A program made the translations under genes and the position numbers. Of a stretch of DNA of 64,000 bases, positions 38,624-47,390 are shown in pieces. The stretch's first letter is position 1; every line of letters starts with the position of its first letter. The stretch spans positions 9,501 to 73,500 of the forward strand of contig JAEETM010000008.1 in assembly GCA_016290335.1 (NCBI GenBank), written 5' to 3'. The stretch comes from Treponema sp. Lineage in GTDB: Bacteria > Spirochaetota > Spirochaetia > Treponematales > Treponemataceae. The notes beneath the pieces were generated by a model. That model made no database searches, had not been told where the DNA came from, and saw nothing but the letters and a program-made list of their open reading frames with translations.

Positions 38624-38652
38624 TGTCATTATCGGGCTTGACCCGATAATCT
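38624..38652. repeat. Dispersed palindromic repeat, copy 2
   Basis: TGTCATTATCGGGCTTGACC followed by CGATAATCT is the second copy. It sits between the convergent slyD and shikimate-kinase-like stops and may act as a two-way terminator. Confidence 0.72.
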
Positions 38653-38656
38653 GTTC

Positions 38657-39226
38657 TTACAGGTTTTCCAGGAGGATGTTATAATCATCTTCCTGCGAAG
38701 TTCCCGGCAATTCTATTACTTTATCGGCAATTGCTTCGTAAGTACGCTGGCGGTCGGTAAACATTTCAAGCAAAGTCTTTTCAATTTCTTCCATAGTTTC
38801 AGGATTTTTAGCAACCATATAAAAAGGAATATTCGTAAAAAACTTAGGTTGCGGTTCCTGAACGTTTTTCATTATCATATCAACAGAGATTTGCGGATGG
38901 GTTTTTAAAAGATAAAAATCACCCTTGTCTCTTAGTGCCGTCAAAGCAGGGGCGTTGTTACAAATATCTCCACCAGTAGAAATAATCACATTTTTATCTT
39001 TAGCAACTTCTGCAATTTTCCTGCAGGCAGCTTCTTCCGCCTGCATAAAGGCTGCTACACCCTGGTCAATATAAATATCACGCGGAGATGAGCCGGTCAT
39101 TTTCTGAATTACATAATCAGTATCATAAAAAGGCATTTCAAACTGTTTTGCAAGCTTCTGTCCGTGAATGCTTTTTCTGCTGGCTTTAAGCCCGAATAAA
39201 ATAATTGTTTTACTAAGAGTACCCAT
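38657..39226 (-). CDS. Shikimate-kinase-like protein with altered active site
   Basis: A 189-aa protein with the fold markers of shikimate kinase: an N-terminal P-loop region, DTDYVIQ (Asp35, Asp37), SPRDIYIDQG, a Gly-rich turn and a C-terminal RQRTYEAIAD. Several key residues differ from active enzymes. The P-loop is GLKASRKS, with Arg17 where the last Gly of GxxxxGKS should be. The FRxxE shikimate-binding motif reads FMQAE, losing the Arg. The GGG motif is GGD (residues 85-87). It may be a diverged kinase with another substrate or a non-catalytic paralog. No other aromatic-pathway gene is nearby. A GGGA site precedes the ATG. Confidence 0.7.
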   Translation of the reverse strand: MGTLSKTIILFGLKASRKSIHGQKLAKQFEMPFYDTDYVIQKMTGSSPRDIYIDQGVAAFMQAEEAACRKIAEVAKDKNVIISTGGDICNNAPALTALRDKGDFYLLKTHPQISVDMIMKNVQEPQPKFFTNIPFYMVAKNPETMEEIEKTLLEMFTDRQRTYEAIADKVIELPGTSQEDDYNILLENL

Positions 39227-39295
39227 ATCAAAATCCCTTACTAATAGTATACATTAGCAATTGTAAAAGTCCAACCTTTGTTGTATCTTTAAAGC

Positions 39296-39976
39296 ATGTT
39301 TATTAAACTTTTTCTTTCAATTTTGACATGTTTTATCCCAATGATAGTCGGTTTTTTCATTTTTTTGCTCAAAGCTAAGATTAAGCCGCTACATCTTCTG
39401 TTTGCAATTCTTCTCGGGCTTGTTGCAATTGTTCCCGGCTCGCTGATTCAATACTTTATTCCAAAAAACATTCTTTTTGTAAATTATCCGATTTTACACT
39501 CGCTTATAGTTTCGCTTTTGATTTACGGCCTTTCCGAAGAGATTTTCAAAACAGTTTTCATCCTACCGCTTCCAAAAAAGGATTATTCGCCGCTTTTATT
39601 TCTCTGTCTTTCTATGATGATGGGACTAAGCTTCTGCTGCTTTGAATCTGTTGTTTATTTTCTTGATAACATGCAGCTTGCCATTAACCGCGAAGCCCAG
39701 CTTATGTATTCGCTGATTTTTACACGCCTTTTTACTTCCGATGTGATTCATACTGCCTGTGCCGGCCTGTGCGGAATCTTTGTTTACAGCTGTTTCCAGA
39801 AAAAGGCAAAGGTTTCGGCCCTGATTTTTGCCATTCTGCTTCACGGACTTTACGATTTCTTTGTAGCGTTCAAAAACGGTTTGCGCTGGTTCTTTATTCC
39901 AGTTTTGATTCTCGCAGTTCTGGAATGCAGGATTAAATACAAGGATTTAGTTTCGGACGATTCTAATAATTTGTAG
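39296..39976 (+). CDS. PrsW-like intramembrane protease
   Basis: A 226-aa membrane protein with about seven helices and the PrsW-family residues: LSEEIFK (Glu81, Glu82, Lys85), FCCFESVVY (Glu117), DVIHTACAG (His152) and HGLYDFF (His183, Asp187). PrsW proteases cut membrane-bound anti-sigma factors in Bacillus; the substrate here is unknown. It is divergent from the shikimate-kinase-like gene and its 3' end overlaps the S41 peptidase gene by 14 bases on the opposite strand. No strong ribosome-binding site is visible before the ATG. Confidence 0.78.
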   Translation: MFIKLFLSILTCFIPMIVGFFIFLLKAKIKPLHLLFAILLGLVAIVPGSLIQYFIPKNILFVNYPILHSLIVSLLIYGLSEEIFKTVFILPLPKKDYSPLLFLCLSMMMGLSFCCFESVVYFLDNMQLAINREAQLMYSLIFTRLFTSDVIHTACAGLCGIFVYSCFQKKAKVSALIFAILLHGLYDFFVAFKNGLRWFFIPVLILAVLECRIKYKDLVSDDSNNL

Positions 39977-41348
39977 TGGCCTGAGCGTTTTTGAGTACCC
40001 ATTCCACCTGCGGGTCGTTGCCAATAATATAATCATCAACAGAAAAATCTACAAATACATCAGGCACAACAGATTTATAAAGCGAGTTTTTATCTTTAAA
40101 TTGATAGCGGGTAGCACATCCTGCAACTATATGGCTGTTCGGCAGCTCAAAGGTTCTAATACTGCCATAATAGTTAATTGCGCCACCAGTCGGAGTTCCA
40201 ATAAGCATACAGCCCACTTTTTTCAAATCTAAAACATTCTGAATTGCGTAAGAAAAAGTATCCGGCCCGATTAAAACATAAGCAGAACATTTACCGCCCG
40301 AAATATATTTTCCAATTTTTTTTATAAAATCATCCAGAAGCTCAGAATCCCCGCCCCCCTGATTAGACCGCAAATCAATAATCATAGTTGAAAAGCTGTT
40401 TGCATCATACGCATAGAATAAATCCTGTACAAACTGCGAAACCTTGTAGTTTTTGTCATTTTCTGCAACATTGTATTTTACAAAAAGACAGTTATTGGAA
40501 ATATCCCAGCCTTCATACCAGGTATTTGTATTAATTGTTTTTGGAACAGTCTGCCTGAGTACATTGTAATAAAGAGCTTTAAAATCCTGGTAGGAAACAG
40601 CTTCAAACGTAAGGTTATGACCAGAAGACAATTTTATTTTCAGCATTCCGTCAGAAGAACAGATGCCTGCAGCTTCCAGAGACTGCTTTATGTTAAGCTG
40701 GAAATCTGCCTGTCTTATTGAATAAACTTCGGTAGAACTGCTTATAATTGATTTCATGGCTTTATGAACCTGCTCAATCGTAAAACCATTAATTTCAATA
40801 ACCTCTTCTCCAAGGTAATTATCATACATTGAAGCAATTGCCGTAATAACAAGCTTTTTTTCTATCATTGTAAGATTTATAGGATAAACCTGGTAATTAT
40901 CAATTACAGCCTGTGGAGCGCGTACAAAGGTGTGCTGGTCGTGGAGCATTGCAGAAAGGCGGCAGAGCTCATAATAAAGTGCCGAAAGTCTGTCTTCCTG
41001 CGAAGCATTAGAAATAGCCAGTTCATCAAGTCGCATAACCGCATTTGTACATTCATCACAGAACGCCATAAAGTCAACAAGTCGGTCAAAATCAAGGTGC
41101 TTTTTAATTATAACGTTTGCAAAAAAGAGGATATCGCTGCCTTCTTCCGAAAGTGTTTTGATTTCATTAAGCTCCGCAAGAGCCCTCATCTGTTCGATTG
41201 TATTATACCGCGGAATTGCAGGCTCAGGCTTTTTTACCGGATCAGTAAATACCTTAAATATACCCTGACCAAATCCTTTGAACCCAGCAAAAGATAAAAT
41301 CAAAAAGAGAATAAAGCTGATTTTCCATGTATGTTTGCAAAAATACAC
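39963..41348 (-). CDS. Exported S41-family (C-terminal-processing-type) peptidase
   Basis: A 461-aa protein with an N-terminal export signal (hydrophobic residues about 9-24). The S41 peptidase domain is in the C-terminal part: TMIIDLRSNQGGG, then the nucleophile in GPDTFSYAIQ (Ser366), then LIGTPTGGAINYYG. No PDZ domain is clear between. The N-terminal ~270 residues are a helical region without a named match. Start is a GTG (41348) with a weak ribosome site. It probably works in the periplasm. The nearby PrsW-like gene is convergent, so the two are not co-transcribed. Confidence 0.8.
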   Translation of the reverse strand: MYFCKHTWKISFILFLILSFAGFKGFGQGIFKVFTDPVKKPEPAIPRYNTIEQMRALAELNEIKTLSEEGSDILFFANVIIKKHLDFDRLVDFMAFCDECTNAVMRLDELAISNASQEDRLSALYYELCRLSAMLHDQHTFVRAPQAVIDNYQVYPINLTMIEKKLVITAIASMYDNYLGEEVIEINGFTIEQVHKAMKSIISSSTEVYSIRQADFQLNIKQSLEAAGICSSDGMLKIKLSSGHNLTFEAVSYQDFKALYYNVLRQTVPKTINTNTWYEGWDISNNCLFVKYNVAENDKNYKVSQFVQDLFYAYDANSFSTMIIDLRSNQGGGDSELLDDFIKKIGKYISGGKCSAYVLIGPDTFSYAIQNVLDLKKVGCMLIGTPTGGAINYYGSIRTFELPNSHIVAGCATRYQFKDKNSLYKSVVPDVFVDFSVDDYIIGNDPQVEWVLKNAQATTNY

Positions 41349-41416
41349 TGATAATACCCAAGTCTATATACGTTCAATTATACAATCAATATATAGAATA
41401 AAACAACACTGTACAC

Positions 41417-41451
41417 AAAAAAAATGCGCAGTTTTGCATAGCAAAACTGCG
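41417..41451 (-). terminator. Terminator of the envelope/antiporter operon
   Basis: CGCAGTTTTGC-ATA-GCAAAACTGCG is a perfect 11-bp hairpin (41427-41451), followed on the minus strand by eight T residues (41424-41417) after two bases. It lies about 48 bases past the antiporter stop. A 16-base perfect palindrome at 41485-41500 touches the stop codon itself. Confidence 0.82.
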
Positions 41452-41498
41452 AGCAAAGGCAGAATAAGTGAACAATTAACAAACAGCAAAGGCCTTTG

Positions 41499-43232
41499 CT
41501 AGTCGTCCAGCTCTTCCAGTTTTCGATTCAACTCAATTATTCGTGTGTGCAGATAATGGTCTACAGTTGATTTTTCCAGGATTCCCAGCGGTTCTCCATC
41601 AGTATCTACAATAGGAATTGCATCTACATCATATTCTTCAAAAAGTTTGTAGGCATCGGGCAGGGTAGTAGAAGGCTTGCAGGTAACAACAGGCTTATCC
41701 ATAATGTCCATGGCGAGCATACTTTCTGCAAAATCGCCAATCTGCATAACTTCTTTAAGGTGTTCAAGGGAAATAACGCCGACAAGCATATTTGTAGAAG
41801 GATTTTTTACAACATAATTAAGATTCTGGTTGCGGCTGAAGGAGTTAAGCAGGGTAAAAAGAGTATCGTATTCGCTTACAATTGATGGAGAATCATAATC
41901 ACAAATCTTATTTTTGCCCCAGGTAACATCGGTAACACGAGTATTTTTCTTAATATCGTCAATTGTAACGTTCAAGCCACATTCGCCGGCCTTAGTAACA
42001 CCAATCTTAACACAAACAGGACCAAGCAGCTGAACAACAAAGGTAGTTGCAGTGATTATAAGCAGGATTTCTGGCCCGATTGAATCTGCAAAGTCGCTGC
42101 CCGCTGCAATGGAAAGACCAATTGCAACTCCTGCCTGACTGAGCAGACAGTATGGCAGATATTTCTGAACTGTTTTCGGGGCTTTTGTAAGCCAGGCACC
42201 AAAGGTAGAACCAATGGATTTTCCCAAAGTTCTTCCAAAAACGTAAAGCAGGGCAATCAAACCCAGGAACGGAGTAATAATCCAGATGTTTAATTTTGCA
42301 CCAACAAGTACAAAGAAAAGCACATAAACCGGTGGAGTAAACTTATCTACAAGAGAAAAGACAGTTCTTGTTTTTGCAGGAGCAAAGTTTACCATAACAA
42401 AACCAAGGCTCATGGCTGCAAGAATGTTGTCAAAATTGAATACTTCGCAAACACCGGTACTCAGGAAAAGACAGCCAAGTGCAAAAGTCAAAATCCTGCC
42501 TTCATTATTCAAAAGGTGGCGTGTAATCAGATTAAGCAGAAATCCAAAAGCTGCACCAATAACAAGCGAACCAAAAATATCGCGGAAAATATTAAGCAGC
42601 TGTGGCCAGAAGCCCATTGCGTTTCCACCAATCAGCGGAGTAACAATGGTAGAAGCAATTGTGTACAAAATAAGGGCTACAGCATCATCCATTGCAACAA
42701 TACCGAAAACAGTTGTGGTTAAAGGTCCACGAGTTCTATACTCAGCAAGAACATCGGTGGTAGCGGCAGGAGCTGTTGCAGAACAAATTGCACCCAGAAC
42801 AAGTCCCAGAGAAAGAGCATGAGTAATATCCTTTGTAAAAAGCCAGACAACAAGTGTTACAATTCCACCAACAACAAAGGCAGGTGTAATTGCTTCGAAC
42901 AAAAGAATGCTTATAAACTGTTTACCGTATTTTTTTATTACGTTGATTTTGAGCTCACCACCAATTAAAAAGCCAATAAGAGAAAGGGCAGCCGTGCTTA
43001 TTGGATCAAGAGCTGCAATAACATTCGGTTCAAGAACATGAAAGCCAGAAGAGCCGATAATAATTCCCATTACAATGTAGCCTACAACCTGAGGAATCTT
43101 AAGCTTTTTAAAAAGCCAGCCTCCAAGGGAACCTATAAACAGAATAATTCCAAGCAAAAGAATAAGTTGTGTAGCTTCAATTCTTGTAAAATGAAAAGCT
43201 TGTGGTAATAAATGCGCTAAAGGACCTTCCAT
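41499..43232 (-). CDS. Cation/proton antiporter (CPA2/Kef type) with CBS domains
   Basis: A 577-aa inner-membrane antiporter. Residues 20-400 form about 12 helices of the CPA Na+(K+)/H+ exchanger fold, with GYIVMGIIIGSSGF and the ion-site region GIVAMDDAVALILY (two adjacent Asp). The C-terminus (about 440-570) holds a pair of CBS modules (MDIMDKPVVTCKPSTTLPDA, DVDAIPIVDTDGEPLGI), which usually bind adenosine nucleotides and gate transport. A GAGG site precedes the ATG. The gap to the upstream transglycosylase gene is 50 bases and contains a dispersed repeat. It probably balances cytoplasmic pH or cation level; the ion is not clear. Confidence 0.88.
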   Translation of the reverse strand: MEGPLAHLLPQAFHFTRIEATQLILLLGIILFIGSLGGWLFKKLKIPQVVGYIVMGIIIGSSGFHVLEPNVIAALDPISTAALSLIGFLIGGELKINVIKKYGKQFISILLFEAITPAFVVGGIVTLVVWLFTKDITHALSLGLVLGAICSATAPAATTDVLAEYRTRGPLTTTVFGIVAMDDAVALILYTIASTIVTPLIGGNAMGFWPQLLNIFRDIFGSLVIGAAFGFLLNLITRHLLNNEGRILTFALGCLFLSTGVCEVFNFDNILAAMSLGFVMVNFAPAKTRTVFSLVDKFTPPVYVLFFVLVGAKLNIWIITPFLGLIALLYVFGRTLGKSIGSTFGAWLTKAPKTVQKYLPYCLLSQAGVAIGLSIAAGSDFADSIGPEILLIITATTFVVQLLGPVCVKIGVTKAGECGLNVTIDDIKKNTRVTDVTWGKNKICDYDSPSIVSEYDTLFTLLNSFSRNQNLNYVVKNPSTNMLVGVISLEHLKEVMQIGDFAESMLAMDIMDKPVVTCKPSTTLPDAYKLFEEYDVDAIPIVDTDGEPLGILEKSTVDHYLHTRIIELNRKLEELDD

Positions 43233-43251
43233 AAAAAAACCTCACCATAAT

Positions 43252-43278
43252 CGTCATTCTGAACTTGATTCAGAATCT
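43252..43278. repeat. Dispersed palindromic repeat, copy 3
   Basis: CGTCATTCTGAACTTGATTC followed by AGAATCT is the most diverged copy, but it keeps the head GTCATT, the centre CTTGA and the tail AATCT. It lies between two co-directional genes. Confidence 0.62.
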
Positions 43279-43282
43279 CAAC

Positions 43283-45490
43283 CTATTTCATAAAGCTCTG
43301 TACGATTTGAGGAAAAGAACTGGATTCATCATATAACCAGGCATACATAACCGTTGCCGAAATCAGTTTTTTTCCATAGCCGCGGGTTTCTTCGTAAGGG
43401 ACTGTTTCAACAAACAAATCTCCGTTCATTTTATTCTTGGAGCCGAACTCATTTATAGAACTGCTAAGCCAGCGACGTACACGTGTGATTCCAGCATTAT
43501 AAGAAAGAAGTGCATTCAAATAAGAACCATCACATCTTCGTACAAGCTCCGCAAGATAAAATGTACCGAACTCAATGTTTGTTTCAGGGTCGGTTAGTGA
43601 ATAATCCTGTCGTTTAAGCTTTCTTGCAATATCATTGCCTGTAAACTCCATCAGCTGCGTAAGCCCGATTGCTCCCGCCGAACTGATTATGTTTGCATCA
43701 AAAAAGCTTTCACTTCGTACTAAAGCATAAATTGTTGAAGTATTAATATCGTACTTTTTACAATAAATGTCTATAAAGTTTGAAAAATATTTTGGATAAG
43801 CAAGAGAGAGCTCTTCTTTTGTAAGCGGGCGTTCACTTAAAATTGCTGCCCGGTTTGCCATTCTAATGCTTTGCTGGTGAAACTGGTTTGAATCTGTACC
43901 GCACCTGTGCAGATAATCTGCAAGATAGAGTGAAGTATCCGTAGAAATACTTGTTTTATAACTTTTAAGCCATTCCGGGTAGATTTTTTCAGGGAAGCCG
44001 TAAGTTGCATAGCCTTTTAAAAGATTTTCAAGCTTTTCATCTGTTTTATAGTTGCCGGAAGCTTCCCTTGTTTTTAATGATGATGGAGCTTCCAGTGCCG
44101 CAGTCAAATCTTTTCCTGTAAGCCCGAGCCGGTAAGCAGCCATAATTTTGTAATACATGGAGCTTCCAGATTTAAGTGCCCTGTTAAAAGCCTTTTGTTT
44201 TTCTTCATTGTCAGCCTGAACAAAACCTTCCTGAATAAGGCGGCCGTAAATGTATGAATACTGCGCAACCGTTTCATCAGAAGCATAACCGTCTATCTGA
44301 TCCAGGATTGTTTTAAAGGCTTTCCATTTTCCGTTTATCAAAAGGATTTGCGACAGGTTTTCAAAAAAGTCATCAAAGTATTCCGGGTCTGTCCATTGTG
44401 CGGCGTATTTTCCAAGAGATGTAGTTGTGTTATCTACAGACTGATTCATCATTGCTTTAAGCAGATACCAGATGGCGTTATCTTTTTTCTGGTTAGCGGA
44501 TGATGAAGTGCCCTGGTTTTGTGTGGCAGCAGACTGTGTTGCGGAAATTGCATTTTCAAAGCAGGTGATTGCCTGTTTACCGTAAAGCCCTGCTTTGTCA
44601 TAAAGTCTGCCGGCATAAAACCAGAAGTAAAAAGCAGAATCAGTTGATGAATATTTTTCGGCGTACTCACACAGGAGCCTGGCGTTTTTTGCAAAATCGG
44701 AGCTGCCGTACAAAAGGCTTTTACCAATATCAGAAACAAGCTGCGGTTCAATTGCAAGAGAATTGCTGTCAAAGTAAGAAAGCAAAGTCAGGGCTTTTTC
44801 TGCAGCGGCTAAATAATTTCTTTTGTAAATATCAATACGGTATTTTATTGCAAATTGTTCCGGAGATAATCCTGATTCGGAAGCTTCTTGTGAATCTGTT
44901 GAATCCAATGGGGACACTCTTGTTTTAGTAAAGTCTTTTAAGTTGTCCCGAAAAAATGTGTAATGCTCTTCTGAAAGGCTTCGGACTGTAAACCATTTAT
45001 ACACTTCATGTTCAAGTGTAGAAACCTGTTTTTCAGCAAGCACAAGCATTCTGTATTTTATAAGCTCGTTGCTGTCTTTTTCAAAATCAAGGTTATCGGT
45101 GGCAAGCAGAACACTTCCTGTTTCTCCCGAAGAAATAAACTGTCTTACTGCAATAAGCTTTGCATCACTATCATCATACTTTTTAAGAAGCTCTTTACAC
45201 GCGTTGTTTTTTTCCTGAATGTCACCAAGAGTTGTAAGCTCTTCTGCACTTTTTCTGGCACAGTATTCCGAACCGTTTTTTACACAGTATGCAAACTTAA
45301 TGCGGGCTTCGTTTTCTTTACCTTCTGCCTTCTTCTGCAGACCAATAAAATATTCGGCATCGTAATCAATTTTCTGGGATTTACTACAACCAGCAAGGCT
45401 GCCCAAAAGACAGCCTCCAAAAAGAGAAAAAAATAAAACAAATGTTTTAGAAAAACAAAATCTAAAGAACCCTTTCAATTGATTGCTCAT
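43283..45490 (-). CDS. SLT-type lytic transglycosylase lipoprotein
   Basis: A 735-aa protein with a lipoprotein signal (LAGC, Cys35), a long alpha-helical region like the Slt70 superhelix (about residues 45-560), and an SLT domain in the last ~165 residues. The catalytic Glu is Glu594 in ALVRSESFFD, followed by SSAGAIGLTQLM and LLSYNAGITRVRRW, all diagnostic for family 1 transglycosylases. It cuts peptidoglycan between MurNAc and GlcNAc with formation of anhydro-MurNAc. It starts eight bases after the LysM gene stop, so the two are co-transcribed. The helical part could bind glycan chains or other murein enzymes. Confidence 0.9.
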   Translation of the reverse strand: MSNQLKGFFRFCFSKTFVLFFSLFGGCLLGSLAGCSKSQKIDYDAEYFIGLQKKAEGKENEARIKFAYCVKNGSEYCARKSAEELTTLGDIQEKNNACKELLKKYDDSDAKLIAVRQFISSGETGSVLLATDNLDFEKDSNELIKYRMLVLAEKQVSTLEHEVYKWFTVRSLSEEHYTFFRDNLKDFTKTRVSPLDSTDSQEASESGLSPEQFAIKYRIDIYKRNYLAAAEKALTLLSYFDSNSLAIEPQLVSDIGKSLLYGSSDFAKNARLLCEYAEKYSSTDSAFYFWFYAGRLYDKAGLYGKQAITCFENAISATQSAATQNQGTSSSANQKKDNAIWYLLKAMMNQSVDNTTTSLGKYAAQWTDPEYFDDFFENLSQILLINGKWKAFKTILDQIDGYASDETVAQYSYIYGRLIQEGFVQADNEEKQKAFNRALKSGSSMYYKIMAAYRLGLTGKDLTAALEAPSSLKTREASGNYKTDEKLENLLKGYATYGFPEKIYPEWLKSYKTSISTDTSLYLADYLHRCGTDSNQFHQQSIRMANRAAILSERPLTKEELSLAYPKYFSNFIDIYCKKYDINTSTIYALVRSESFFDANIISSAGAIGLTQLMEFTGNDIARKLKRQDYSLTDPETNIEFGTFYLAELVRRCDGSYLNALLSYNAGITRVRRWLSSSINEFGSKNKMNGDLFVETVPYEETRGYGKKLISATVMYAWLYDESSSFPQIVQSFMK

Positions 45491-45498
45491 CTACAAGA

Positions 45499-47376
45499 TT
45501 ACTCTGCAGGAATCTTGATTGTTGTTCCCGAAATAATGTAATCAGGATTTTTGATATTGTTGTATTTTGCAATCTTATGATAGCGCCATGGATTCTTATA
45601 ATATGTGTCGGCAATATCCCAAAGGGTGTCGCCCCACTTAATCTTATAAGTGATGTCGGCAGGTTTCTTTTCTTCTACTGGTGGTGGAAGAGGAACAACC
45701 TTTTCGGCTTCTTCAATTACAATAACTTCATCTTCTTTTGATTGTGGAACTTCTTCAACCGGTTCCGGCTCAACTACTGGTGTTGGTTTTTCCGGTTCAG
45801 CCTGTACAACCTGTTCGGTCTTTGTATCATTCTTATTCTTTTTATTCTTCAGATTATATTTTGAAGGAATTACGAACAGAATAAGAAGTGTAGCAATTAT
45901 ACAGATTATTGCACAAACTATGCAGATGATTACAGGAACTCTTGTTTTCTTAGTTGTATCTTCTTCTTCGTGAACTGAAGAATCGCCCATTTCTGTTTCT
46001 TTGTCGTAAAGTCCGGTAAAGCTGAGTCCGTTGCTTTCGTTTACCGGTTCTGAATCAAAGCTTGAAGGCGAGTCAAAAATGTCGTCTGTGTTTGAATCAA
46101 AGTCAGAGTTTGAATCTGTTTCGAATATATCATCGTCTGTTGAATCAAAGTCTGGTAAATCACTTGTGAGGTCTGCAAAGTTTGAATTGTCATCGGCTAC
46201 AGTTGTATCTTCTACTGGGATGTCAAAGGTTTCATCAGCAACAGTTGTATCATCATCAGGAATATCAAAAGTTTCGTCCACAGGAACAGATTCATTTTCT
46301 TCCGGAATGTCAAAGTTCATGTCGTCAGAAACAACTGTATTATCTTCCGGAAGATCAAAGCTTTCGTCAGCAACGGTTGTGCTATCATCAGAAACAATTC
46401 CACTGCTTTCTGAAATGTCTGGTAAATTAAAACCATCTTCTGTTACAGTAGTGTTATCTTCTGGAATGTCGAAGCTTTCCTCTGTTACAGTTGTATCATC
46501 CTCTGGAATATTAAAGTCATCTTCAGAAATTGCAGTCGTATCATCAGTTATATTAAATGATTCATCATTTGAGAACTGCTTGTCGCCATCAGGAATAGCA
46601 AAGTCATCATCAGCTGCTGCAGGTTCTTCAGGAATATCGAATGTTTCATCTTCTGTAACAACTGGTTCTTCTTCAGGAATGTCAAAGGTTTCTTCTTCAT
46701 CCTTGTCTTTATTTTTCATTGCCATAGCGGCTGCAAGGAGGCCGCCACCAACAAGTGCGCCTGCAGCAACACCAGCTGCAACCTTACCAGAGTTGTCGTC
46801 ATCATTTTCTTCTTCAACTACAGGTTCCTCTGCAACTGGTTCTTCAGCAGGAATATCATCAAAAGTTACTTCTTCTTCAGCAACTGCGGTTTCTTCAATT
46901 ACAGGTTCAGCTTCATCAGTTACAACTTCTTCATCAGTAATAAAATCATCAAGTGAAACTTCTTCGGTATTATCAGTTGCAGCTTCGTCTGTGGTTATTG
47001 CATTTTCATCAATTGTATATTCATCTGGAACAAGGCGTTCTTCAAGTGTGCGGGAAATAAGCGTAATGTTTGAATCGCTTTCGGCACCAGTTTCAGGGTC
47101 TTCAATTTTTGCAGAAAGCTCGCCGTTTTCATCCAATCCCACAGAAAAAGAAATATCAGGTTCGCCGTTTGGGTGTGCAACAAGATTTTCAATTTTAAGT
47201 GTATCAATATACTCCGCATCTTCCATAGAGCAGGTCTTGGAGCGGTACATATCTACCATAACACAAGTCTGATTGTTGTGGGCAGTTGTTAAGTTCAGTT
47301 TTTTCTGCTGAGCAGTTCCTTCTTCCATAATCGGATAGAAAGAACCGTCTGCAAGCTTAATTCCAACGGTTTTCAC
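45499..47376 (-). CDS. LysM membrane protein with Hsp70-like N-terminus and acidic repeats
   Basis: A 625-aa protein with an unusual layout. Residues 1-100 resemble the substrate-binding beta-domain of Hsp70 (NNQTCVMVDMYRSK, DTLKIENLVAHPNGEPDI, SVGLDENGELSAKIED). Residues 110-195 are acidic. A short Gly/Ala-rich hydrophobic stretch is at 198-220. Residues 228-400 are tandem acidic repeats of about 16 residues built on DETFDIPEDDTTV. A membrane helix is at 480-503, followed by a Pro/Glu-rich spacer and a LysM domain (about 576-623, YKIKWGDTLWDIADTYYKNP). The N-terminus is thus cytoplasmic and LysM binds periplasmic peptidoglycan. It starts with GTG after AAGGAG. It lies in an operon with an exported repeat protein and a lytic transglycosylase, suggesting a murein or cell-shape role. 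Confidence 0.82.
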   Translation of the reverse strand: MKTVGIKLADGSFYPIMEEGTAQQKKLNLTTAHNNQTCVMVDMYRSKTCSMEDAEYIDTLKIENLVAHPNGEPDISFSVGLDENGELSAKIEDPETGAESDSNITLISRTLEERLVPDEYTIDENAITTDEAATDNTEEVSLDDFITDEEVVTDEAEPVIEETAVAEEEVTFDDIPAEEPVAEEPVVEEENDDDNSGKVAAGVAAGALVGGGLLAAAMAMKNKDKDEEETFDIPEEEPVVTEDETFDIPEEPAAADDDFAIPDGDKQFSNDESFNITDDTTAISEDDFNIPEDDTTVTEESFDIPEDNTTVTEDGFNLPDISESSGIVSDDSTTVADESFDLPEDNTVVSDDMNFDIPEENESVPVDETFDIPDDDTTVADETFDIPVEDTTVADDNSNFADLTSDLPDFDSTDDDIFETDSNSDFDSNTDDIFDSPSSFDSEPVNESNGLSFTGLYDKETEMGDSSVHEEEDTTKKTRVPVIICIVCAIICIIATLLILFVIPSKYNLKNKKNKNDTKTEQVVQAEPEKPTPVVEPEPVEEVPQSKEDEVIVIEEAEKVVPLPPPVEEKKPADITYKIKWGDTLWDIADTYYKNPWRYHKIAKYNNIKNPDYIISGTTIKIPAE

Positions 47377-47390
47377 TTTTAGGAAGCTCC

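Noticed and set aside
41485..41500. 16-base palindrome AGCAAAGGCCTTTGCT as a terminator
   Set aside because: It has no loop and no T-run, and a proper hairpin with eight T follows at 41417-41451; it may still be a protein-binding site.
46031..47272. 413-codon Ser-rich open frame on the plus strand opposite the LysM gene
   Set aside because: It is the complement of the acidic Asp/Glu repeat tract; Ser runs arise from reversed TC/GA-rich codons, and no start signal is visible.
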